DNA from: JAAUQA01 sp036351435
GTDB taxonomy: Bacteria > Pseudomonadota > Gammaproteobacteria > Competibacterales > Competibacteraceae
DNA length: 15,428 nt
Reading direction: 5' to 3'
Assembly (NCBI GenBank): GCA_036351435.1
Contig: JAZBPA010000405.1
Span: 1 to 15,428, forward strand
A program made the translations under genes and the position numbers. Shown piece after piece: positions 1 through 6,917 of this stretch (within the stretch, counting starts at the first letter, position 1; each line of letters begins with the position of its first letter). Below the pieces are notes generated by a model. That model was not told the DNA's origin. It was given only the letters and a program-made list of their open reading frames with translations, and did no database searches.

Positions 1-69
1 ACCTCAGGTGGTGAGGTAGCGGACCCCGTTCTGAAAAGATAAGGTCCAATACGGCCCCGCAGTTGCCTG
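1..69. other. Region downstream of the protease gene, no gene seen
   Basis: These bases lie 3' of the minus-strand protease stop codon. Two weak inverted repeats are visible: a perfect 6-bp stem with a 5-base loop at 1-17 (acctca / tgaggt) and a 5-bp pair ggacc / ggtcc at 21-25 and 43-47. Neither is followed by a T tract on the minus strand, so I do not call a rho-independent terminator. Confidence 0.3.
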
Positions 70-3000
70 CTAAAATCGCCCGGTCCGCCGCCGTGAAGCC
101 GCCACACTGACCATGACCGCCATGAGCAGCATGAACAACAGCAAGCGCCATTCATTGAGCGTCGGGATGGGCACGCCGTCCGTCCCGTCCGTCGCAATAG
201 CATAACCTGCCCCGCCAGGATCGACGATGCGGCCATTCACTTGCAGATCGCTGTCGCCCGCGCCGCCATCGGTCAGAATGACAGTGAGCGTACTATTGTT
301 GATAGTGGCTGGTAGCGCATACCAATGCGCGGGCTGACCCGAAGTGGGACCGAACTTCCAGTAACTGGTGTTAGCGGGCAGTGGATTTGGATAAGTGACT
401 GACAGGTTTACGGTGTCGCTACAGCCTGTTGTTGTGAACTGAAACAGGCCATAGGGAATTTGAATACCCGTGGGCGGAGCGACTCCGACATTGTCGACCG
501 GAACGAATGCCGAGCTCATGAACTGACACGTCGGTAAGGCGCTGTTGAGACAGGCTGTGGCCTGACCGCCGCTCGCCACAGTGCCGGTGAAGCAGGTCGC
601 TGGAGAGGTAACTGGGGCCGTCACGAACAGGGTTTGTGAAGCCACCGCCGCTTGCTGTTGAGCGCCTCCCGCAAAATTAGCCATCAAGGTGAATGAACCT
701 GCCGCCGGTAGCGTCACGCTGCAGCTGACGATGCCATTAGCGTTGGTGACTCCGCTGCACGACTGACCACCCACCGAGAACTGAACAGTGGCCCCGGCAA
801 TCGCCGCCGTGGGATTAACGGAAACATCAACCAGCGCCGCGCTGAGAGTCACCGGGATACCGACGGTAGCGCCCGAGGGACTGGTGTTCAAACTCAGGAA
901 GGTAACATGCTGTCCGGCGTCCCAGGTCAGACGCGCCAGGTTGGAGGTGAAGTCGGAAACGTCCACAGTAGCGCTGGCAATCACCGTGTCGTTGCCGGTG
1001 AAAGTCCCGGTGTAGTTGATCGTCGCTTTTCCACTGGCGTCCGTGCGCCCGAATTTGGTTTGCGCGTTAGCGCCGCCGATACTGAAAAATACCGGCGTGT
1101 CTTCGGGTGCGGCCAGGTTGACGAACTGGGCTGTCATTGTTTGCTGCGATCCTTGCGCCGGATTGGGCGAAACCGTCGCTGGCGACAAAGTCAGCGCGGG
1201 TGCGGGGTTCGTTGAGACAAATCCGCAACCACCGGAACTGGGGGCGAGTTTGTAAATAGTGTCCGTAGCGCTCGCATACAGACAACCATCCGGACCGATC
1301 ACCCCGGACCCGATGCCGCCATTAGTCAAAGGTGTTGTTGCATTGCTGGCCAAGTCCATGAGAGCAAGCCCACTGGGAGAAAGCACAATCAATGACTTGG
1401 CTGAGCCATCTGCATTCGCCTCGCCGACCGTAACCCAAAAATTCGAGGTGATGCCGGGGAGTGTCGTGATCGTTGGCGGCGTCGGTTGATCCGTGCCGGA
1501 TACACGCACGATCGGCGCATTCGGATTGCCAAAATAGTTGATGACCACATAGATCGAACCATCCGGCGCGAATGAAATGGCGCCGTTCCCCATTGTGGTG
1601 GGTAACGTGGCGTAAACTTCCACGATCGGCGTGGCGCTGCCCGGATTGCGCACCCGGAAGAGTGAGGGGTTGCCAGAACCCGCTCCAGTGCAAGCGTTAT
1701 CGAAAAACAGGTCGCCGCTGAGTGGATCGACCGCGAGACTGCTTGGGCAGGTCAGATTAGGGGCGATCACCCGAAGCTGGGCGCCGGTCGCTGGATCGAT
1801 TTCCACAATGTCGCCCGTGGTGAAGTTACCGGTAGTTGCGCCATGCGTCGCATACAGTCGGCCATCCTTGCCGAAAGTCGGTTGTCCGAGCGTGCGCCCA
1901 AGATTGGACAGTTGGTTGCCAGTGGAGACGACGCCGCCCCCAAGGCCGAATTTAAACAGGTCGCCGGTGGCGAAATTAGCAACATACACCGAGTTGGTCG
2001 TGTTGAAAGTCGGATTCGATGCGCCCGAACAGCCCCAGTTCACATTGCCAAAAAACAGATTTTGCGTGAAAAATCCGTTGGCGAAGGGCGTCAAGGCATA
2101 TCCGGCAGCGGCGGTCGGCGGATTACCCACGCAGGACAGGTTGGCGGACCCACTGAAATTCACTGTAGCATTGCCGGGCACGGGTAGATCACCATCCGTT
2201 ACATTGACAGCGGTGTACGTCACGGTTTCGCTGAACTGGTTGGTCGCGGTGAAGCGGATTTCGCCATTCGCATCGGTCACACTCGGATTCGGCCCGGTGA
2301 TAACCGAGCGACCGCTACCCTGAACCAGGGTGATCAGCTTGCCAGGTGAAGGACGGTTCAGCGCGTCCTTGAGCGTGACCGTGATGGTAGTTGCGCTAAC
2401 GCCGTCGTTAAGAAGACTGGTCGGACTGGCGCCGATGCCAGCGCTGGCGGCGGGCGGGACACCGAAACTGATGTCCGCAGTTTCCGAAAGTGGGATATTG
2501 CCGGTAGCGTCGGTCGCAGTGAGCGTTACCGTCCCTGGAGTGAGACTGGTTACCAGGAAAACGGCTTGACCGTTGGCGTCGGTAGTTACAGTGCCTGCCG
2601 GCGCGATCATTGCGTTGCTGCTGTTGGCCGCCAGCGCCACATTTGTACCGCTGACTGTGTGCCCGTCGGCGTCGCGGATCGTCACTACGATGACCCCAGC
2701 GCTCGCGCCGTCGGCGGGCAACGAGGTCATTGGTAGTGTTTGCACACCAGTGATTACGGAACCTGCGTACAGCACTTCTGAAACTGCGGCATCTGGCGTC
2801 CCTTCCGAGATTCCGTTCAACAAGCGGTAAAGTACATCAAGATTCGGCGAGCCGAGACCCACGTGGGCGAAGTCGCTACCCATTGATGCGGCGCCGTTAA
2901 ACGCCTCGGTACCGGCAAGGGGATAGATCAAGGGGTTGAGGAATCCAATATTTTGACCCTGAGCTTCGTTGAGCAACGCAGTAAAAGCAGCCCAGATTGG

Positions 3001-4608
3001 AGCGGCTACACTAGTGCCACCATATAGCTTGCCGTTAGGGCAACCGCCATCGCTGGCCTGACAAAGGATATAGCCGGTCGCGGGATCAGCATTCACCGCC
3101 ACATCAGGCACTGAGCGCATCGCTTGCGGGTTAAGTGCACTCTGATAAGCGGGACGACCGAAGAACTGGCTCACCCCGAATCCACCCTGGCCGGTCGGCG
3201 GAGTGGCCATCGCCCCATCCCACCAGGTTTCACTGCCGTAGGTGAAGCCTGGTCCGTAGTTCAGCGTGGTGCCGCCAACCGCAGTGATATAGGTCGCGCT
3301 AGCGGGGACATGAACCGTATTCGGGCTGCCGTTGAGGCAAGTGCTACCGTAATCGCCACTGCCGCTGAACACGCTGATCCCAGCGGCAGCCGCAGTTTGC
3401 AGGATTGCATCGATGCTGGCTACATCAGCCAGTGTCGTCTGATCCTCACAGTAGGCCCAACTGTTGCTGATGATGTCAACGCCGTCGCCGATCATCGCGT
3501 TGAATAATGACTGGAAGCTCGTCCCGGCGCCGGTGAATGGCGCGTCGTAAACCACGATGTTGGCCCCTGGCGCTGTCGCCATGACCGCTGCAATGTCGAG
3601 CAGGGGTTCCACCTGACCGGGACCGAGGGGTGCCCCGCCATTGAGCGATCTCCGGCTTAGCCGATTGATTTCTTCGGGAGCCGCGCCTAGATAGGCGATC
3701 AGGTCGCGCACGTCGTTGACATCGAAGTCGCTAAAGGAAGTGATCCCAATGGTTTGGCCTGCGCCGGTCGGGACGCTCACTTGGGCGCTGGCCGATAATT
3801 TATCAGTATTGGGGCGAACCAAGGTGGACAAAGGCTGACCGCCTGTCAGTCCCGGAATAGGAAAATTGTAGGGGATAGGGATCAGTTTTTGAGGAAACAG
3901 GGGAAGGAACCCGAGAAACAGACAGATAGCAGCCACCGGACCAGAAATCCACCAAGTGACTATACCCGTGGCTCCCAAAACAGCAAAAGCCACCGAGCAG
4001 ATGAGGGCGACCTTCTCCAGGCTGGTAATCGTCTGCGGTTGAGCAAGATTTGACAGTCCCAGCACGGCTTGGACGTGCGTACCGATTCCGGGCGGGAGAC
4101 GCGGATTACGATCATTGGCGTAGAAACGCTGATCAGTAAGCATATAGTCTCGGATTTGAACGTCGAAAGCACGTTCTGCGTCTTCTCGTGTACCACGAAC
4201 CAGCAGCGTCTGGCGGGTTACCGAACCTTCCACTAAGCTGAAACCATGGCCTTGCAAATAGTTCAGTATGCCCATGTAAGCTTCATGTGAAGGACCAAAT
4301 CGCTCAATGATCTCGGGCAGCGACAAAAAACGCTGATACTCAAGAGACCGCGAGTCATACACATCCCGCAAATACTGCTCAAACCCCGCCTGGTCGTCGC
4401 GTCGGAGAACAATAGTAAGCGTCAGCGCCTGACTGCCTGCTTCCTCGCCACTGGAAACAGCTGTTGCGCGGGACAGCGCCGGCAATACATGGCCTGGTAG
4501 CGCCACCCGATTAGAAGAAGTTGGAATCTCAGGGGAAGCTCCCCACCCCCACGGCGAAACCAGAAGCAAGATAACAGCGTACACAACATTGGCAGTGGAA
4601 TGGCGCAT
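70..4608 (-). CDS. Secreted sedolisin (S53) protease with Ig-like modules, propeller-like region and IPTL-CTERM tail
   Basis: This 1512-residue protein begins with a signal peptide (about residues 1-24). A pro-kumamolisin activation domain follows (about 35-187), then an S53 catalytic domain (about 260-600). The sedolisin catalytic set is visible: Glu334 and Asp338 in VEPLLDIA, Asp419 in SGSGDYG and Ser533 in GGTSVAAP; a calcium-site-like FAHVGLGSPN follows at 580-589. Two invasin/Big_1-like Ig domains come next (about 612-716 and 720-818), then a beta-propeller-like stretch (about 865-1125), two more Ig-like domains (about 1135-1335) and a choice-of-anchor-U-like domain (about 1339-1478). 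The end is IPTLNEW at 1481-1487, a membrane helix and an Arg-rich tail: an IPTL-CTERM sorting signal, whose family is thought to be processed by exosortase H. The start is well supported, because a perfect GGAGGT (4614-4619) sits 5 bases before the ATG. An extra hydrophobic pair at 199-238, between propeptide and catalytic domain, is unusual. A surface-displayed acid-type endopeptidase is the likely role; substrate unknown. Confidence 0.92.
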   Translation of the reverse strand: MRHSTANVVYAVILLLVSPWGWGASPEIPTSSNRVALPGHVLPALSRATAVSSGEEAGSQALTLTIVLRRDDQAGFEQYLRDVYDSRSLEYQRFLSLPEIIERFGPSHEAYMGILNYLQGHGFSLVEGSVTRQTLLVRGTREDAERAFDVQIRDYMLTDQRFYANDRNPRLPPGIGTHVQAVLGLSNLAQPQTITSLEKVALICSVAFAVLGATGIVTWWISGPVAAICLFLGFLPLFPQKLIPIPYNFPIPGLTGGQPLSTLVRPNTDKLSASAQVSVPTGAGQTIGITSFSDFDVNDVRDLIAYLGAAPEEINRLSRRSLNGGAPLGPGQVEPLLDIAAVMATAPGANIVVYDAPFTGAGTSFQSLFNAMIGDGVDIISNSWAYCEDQTTLADVASIDAILQTAAAAGISVFSGSGDYGSTCLNGSPNTVHVPASATYITAVGGTTLNYGPGFTYGSETWWDGAMATPPTGQGGFGVSQFFGRPAYQSALNPQAMRSVPDVAVNADPATGYILCQASDGGCPNGKLYGGTSVAAPIWAAFTALLNEAQGQNIGFLNPLIYPLAGTEAFNGAASMGSDFAHVGLGSPNLDVLYRLLNGISEGTPDAAVSEVLYAGSVITGVQTLPMTSLPADGASAGVIVVTIRDADGHTVSGTNVALAANSSNAMIAPAGTVTTDANGQAVFLVTSLTPGTVTLTATDATGNIPLSETADISFGVPPAASAGIGASPTSLLNDGVSATTITVTLKDALNRPSPGKLITLVQGSGRSVITGPNPSVTDANGEIRFTATNQFSETVTYTAVNVTDGDLPVPGNATVNFSGSANLSCVGNPPTAAAGYALTPFANGFFTQNLFFGNVNWGCSGASNPTFNTTNSVYVANFATGDLFKFGLGGGVVSTGNQLSNLGRTLGQPTFGKDGRLYATHGATTGNFTTGDIVEIDPATGAQLRVIAPNLTCPSSLAVDPLSGDLFFDNACTGAGSGNPSLFRVRNPGSATPIVEVYATLPTTMGNGAISFAPDGSIYVVINYFGNPNAPIVRVSGTDQPTPPTITTLPGITSNFWVTVGEANADGSAKSLIVLSPSGLALMDLASNATTPLTNGGIGSGVIGPDGCLYASATDTIYKLAPSSGGCGFVSTNPAPALTLSPATVSPNPAQGSQQTMTAQFVNLAAPEDTPVFFSIGGANAQTKFGRTDASGKATINYTGTFTGNDTVIASATVDVSDFTSNLARLTWDAGQHVTFLSLNTSPSGATVGIPVTLSAALVDVSVNPTAAIAGATVQFSVGGQSCSGVTNANGIVSCSVTLPAAGSFTLMANFAGGAQQQAAVASQTLFVTAPVTSPATCFTGTVASGGQATACLNSALPTCQFMSSAFVPVDNVGVAPPTGIQIPYGLFQFTTTGCSDTVNLSVTYPNPLPANTSYWKFGPTSGQPAHWYALPATINNSTLTVILTDGGAGDSDLQVNGRIVDPGGAGYAIATDGTDGVPIPTLNEWRLLLFMLLMAVMVSVAASRRRTGRF

Positions 4609-4613
4609 AGCCT

Positions 4614-4619
4614 ACCTCC
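4614..4619 (-). promoter_or_regulatory. Ribosome binding site of the S53 protease gene
   Basis: On the minus strand the sequence GGAGGT precedes the ATG at 4608 by 5 bases. It is the strongest Shine-Dalgarno match in the window and fixes the start of the protease. Confidence 0.8.
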
Positions 4620-4628
4620 AACACTTCC

Positions 4629-4835
4629 TTAAACAAATACGTAGAGCTTGCTGCGCACAATGGCGAACATGATTTCCTCATCGTGGCGAGCGGTTCTCAA
4701 ATACCCGTGTAAGTGTTCACAAGGCATAAAGCGATCTTTAGTGAAGCCTCTTGGAGAATGATATAGCACAATTGGGGCTTTTTGCAGCTCCACCGAAAAG
4801 GTGTATTCCTGGTTTATGATTTTATAATCAAAGCG
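4629..4835 (-). pseudogene. Startless open frame, possible 3' fragment of an unknown gene
   Basis: On the minus strand a frame stays open for 68 codons between a TAA at 4836-4838 and a TAA at 4629-4631. It has no ATG in its first 40 codons. The translation contains protein-like stretches such as LYHSPRGFTKDRF and EEIMFAIVRSKLYVFV, with mixed composition. I do not recognise the family. The frame ends 20 bases before the protease ATG, in the position of an upstream operon member, and its other side runs into the IS66 relic at 4851. The simplest reading is a gene remnant cut down around the insertion. It may equally be a chance open frame inside the protease promoter region. Confidence 0.3.
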
Positions 4836-4850
4836 TTATAAGTAAAAATT

Positions 4851-4870
4851 GCAACTTCTCAATATGCCGG
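4851..4870 (+). repeat. Left terminal inverted repeat of the IS66 relic
   Basis: The bases gcaacttctcaatatgccgg (continuing gg) match the reverse complement of the right end. There is a perfect 12-base core, aacttctcaata at 4853-4864, then two mismatches and a further shared ccgggg block. Confidence 0.85.
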
Positions 4871-4917
4871 GGTGGGTGAGCTTACAGAGTGTGCGTATTT
4901 GTGGCATATTGCTGCTG

Positions 4918-5664
4918 GTGAAATCGAAGCTGCAAATCCCAGTGATTCCTGAAGAAGAACAAACCGCGGTGGCTAAAGCACTGCTGGGGTTGCTGGAGCA
5001 GTTTGCCGAACGGCTACAAACGCAGGACGAGGAAATCGCCCGACTGAAGGACGAGATCAGTCTCCTCAAGGGTGAGAAGAAGTGGCCGACCTTCAAACCG
5101 ATCCTGATTCGGCAGAGCCCGACGAAAGGGATGTTGACGGCAGTGGTGAACGTAAGAAACGGGCGGGTTCGAGCAAGGAGGCGAAAAATAGCCAGCTCAC
5201 TATCCATGAGACCCAATGGGTAACCCCGCAGGGAAGCATACCCGAGGGTTCGCGGTTCAAAGGCTACCGAGATTTTGTGGTGCAGGAGTTGGTGATTCAC
5301 GCGCATATTACGCGGTATCGCTTGGAGCGCTGGGTTACGCCGGAGGGCGAGGTGCTCATAGGCGAATTGCCACCGGCAATGATCTGGTCATCGTCAGTGA
5401 CGATGCCGGTCAATTCGACGTGCTCATACACGCCCTGTGCTGGGTACATGCCGAGCGGTTAGTGCATAAGTTGATTCCTCTCGTGGAACACGCAGTCATG
5501 AAGGCCGCCGCTGCCGGGATACCTTTGCCCGCCTGAAGAAAACCTGCCGCAAGCTCGGCATCTCATTCTGGCAATACCTCACTGACCGCCTCAGGGTGGC
5601 AGAACAGACCATCGCACCCCTGCCAGAAATTATCCGCAAACGTGCCTCTGCCCCGGGTTATTGA
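4918..5664 (+). pseudogene. Degenerate IS66 TnpC transposase
   Basis: A first frame starts near the GTG at 4918 (VKSKLQIPVIPEEEQ) and runs through a coiled-coil N-terminus with LLEQFAERLQTQDEEIARLK. It shifts near 5095-5105 into a second frame containing ERKKRAGSSKEAKNSQLTIHE, GSRFKGYRDFVVQELVI and RYRLERWVTPEGEVLIGELP. At about 5375-5380 the sequence jumps to a third frame with NDLVIVSDDAGQFDVLIHALCWVHAERL, so most of the middle of the catalytic DDE region is absent. A second junction near 5480-5510 removes the following part. The extreme C-terminus (RDTFARLKKTCRKLGISFWQYL to the TGA at 5662-5664) is intact. It cannot encode an active transposase. Confidence 0.85.
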
Positions 5665-5672
5665 GAAGTTAC
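5651..5672 (+). repeat. Right terminal inverted repeat of the IS66 relic
   Basis: The arm ccccgg, two bases, tattgagaagtt, then ac mirrors the left end at 4851-4870. The transposase stop codon TGA (5662-5664) lies inside the repeat, so the reading frame originally ran into the IS end. Confidence 0.85.
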
Positions 5673-5690
5673 CAAATTCGTATTTAAGCA

Positions 5691-6863
5691 ATGATTTTTC
5701 ATACCAAATTGACCAAACATCTCCACACATTTACACCACCTCGTTGGATTTACTTAGCCTTGCTTGCCTTAGTTGTCACTCTACCTGGGGCGGTTGCAGG
5801 CGGATCTAATGATTTAGCAACGTATCAAGAGCGACTACCTGCCATCCAGAAACTGGTCACGGATACAATAGCCAAAGAGAAGTTGCTGGCAGTCCTGCTG
5901 GGCATTACTGTGGAAGGAAAGGAGCTGCTTATTCTAGCTGAAGGCGAAACGATCACCGGAGTGCCCGCGACACCTGAAATGCACTTGCGCAACGGTAACA
6001 TCGCCGTTGCCTACCTGGGGAACCTGTTTTACCAACTCATTGATGCCAATATCGTGAAGGCCGATGATCCTATCGGCCAATGGCTACCTGAACTGCTCAA
6101 TGCGCAGACCGTCACCCTCGAAATGCTCCTCAACGGCACCGCTGGTTATCCAGACTATATGCCGATGAATGCCTTCCAGAAACAATTTTACGCCAACCCC
6201 TTCCAACAATGGACACCGGAGCAACTCATTGCACTCGCCTTAACTGAACAACCCAGGTTCAAACCCGGTAGCGACTGGAACTATGCGCATACCAATTTTG
6301 TGATCCTCGGCCTTGCTCTGGAAAGGGCTACGGGCAAACCCCTCAGCGAGCTGATAAAGGAACGGATACTCATTCCCTTCGGCATGACCCAAACGGCGGC
6401 ACCTGATACACCGCACATACCTCCGCCCGTTTTGCACAGCTACACCGATGAGCGTGGGTCCTATGAAAATGCTACTTTTTGGAATCCTTCCTGGACACTA
6501 GCGCGGGGCGCGGTTCAAACCTCGACCATCCGCGACACGCTGGCCGGCTTCCGCGCCATCGGCCAAGGCAGGGGCCTCAAACCGGAGTCCTTTCAAGCCA
6601 TGCTTGCGCCGCACACTGCCGGGATGAGGTTCTGGACTGAAGATCGCTACTACGCCCAGGGCATTGTGGTTGATAACGGCTGGCTCACTCAGGCTCCAAG
6701 TTTCGCAGGTCTATTCGGCATTGCCGGCTACTTACCGGATAAGGACATAACCGTCACGATCTGGTGCACTCGGGCCATAGATAGCAAGGCTGAGGGTAAC
6801 ACGGCTTCCGCTATCTTTAAGCAAGTCACCGCTGTGCTAACTCCGCATAATCCGGTGGATTAG
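5691..6863 (+). CDS. Secreted class C beta-lactamase/serine-hydrolase-fold protein lacking catalytic motifs (probable pseudoenzyme)
   Basis: The 390-residue protein has a signal peptide (hydrophobic 19-36, AVAGG) and the overall PF00144 beta-lactamase/D-Ala-D-Ala carboxypeptidase pattern. Family landmarks are DDPIGQWLPE at 125-134, VTLEMLLNGTAGYPDY at 141-156, and FKPGSDWNYAHTNFVILGLALE at 190-211. The nucleophile segment, normally like FRIGSVTKTF, reads LRNGNIAVAY (99-108): Asn103 replaces the serine and Val106 the lysine. There is no S-x-x-K anywhere in the protein. The YxN motif is Tyr198-Ala-His200, and the HxG/KTG region reads LFGIAGYLP (341-349). The fold is probably kept but classical acyl-enzyme chemistry is not expected; a binding role is possible. 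The ATG has no good Shine-Dalgarno and lies 18 bases from the IS66 right end, so native upstream signals may have been lost. It precedes malQ in the same frame. Confidence 0.85.
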   Translation: MIFHTKLTKHLHTFTPPRWIYLALLALVVTLPGAVAGGSNDLATYQERLPAIQKLVTDTIAKEKLLAVLLGITVEGKELLILAEGETITGVPATPEMHLRNGNIAVAYLGNLFYQLIDANIVKADDPIGQWLPELLNAQTVTLEMLLNGTAGYPDYMPMNAFQKQFYANPFQQWTPEQLIALALTEQPRFKPGSDWNYAHTNFVILGLALERATGKPLSELIKERILIPFGMTQTAAPDTPHIPPPVLHSYTDERGSYENATFWNPSWTLARGAVQTSTIRDTLAGFRAIGQGRGLKPESFQAMLAPHTAGMRFWTEDRYYAQGIVVDNGWLTQAPSFAGLFGIAGYLPDKDITVTIWCTRAIDSKAEGNTASAIFKQVTAVLTPHNPVD

Positions 6864-6917
6864 GTTTCCATAACGACCCACTTCATCTTCCCACTAGCCT
6901 ACCCGGCTGGCATACTC

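Larger units (their letters stand above)
4851..5672 (+). mobile_element. IS66-family insertion sequence relic (about 0.8 kb, internally deleted)
   Basis: The element is bounded by imperfect inverted repeats whose right outer end reads GTAACTTCTCAATA when read inward, starting with the GTAA typical of IS66 ends. The left end reads GCAACTTCTCAATA. Between them lie fragments of one IS66 TnpC-type transposase in three frames, with large parts missing. Full IS66-type transposases are about 500 residues, so the element has lost about half its coding length. No accessory tnpA/tnpB genes are present. The expected 8-base target duplication is not seen (taaaaatt on the left, caaattcg on the right), so either the flanks have decayed or the ends were rearranged. 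Confidence 0.85.

Noticed and set aside
1631..2323. Long plus-strand ORF antisense to the protease (230 codons)
   Set aside because: It is a mirror frame of the protease coding sequence, Pro/Val-rich with no motif, and the opposite frame has clear domains throughout.
4843..5680. Target-site duplication of the IS66 relic
   Set aside because: The 8 bases on each side (taaaaatt and caaattcg) do not match.
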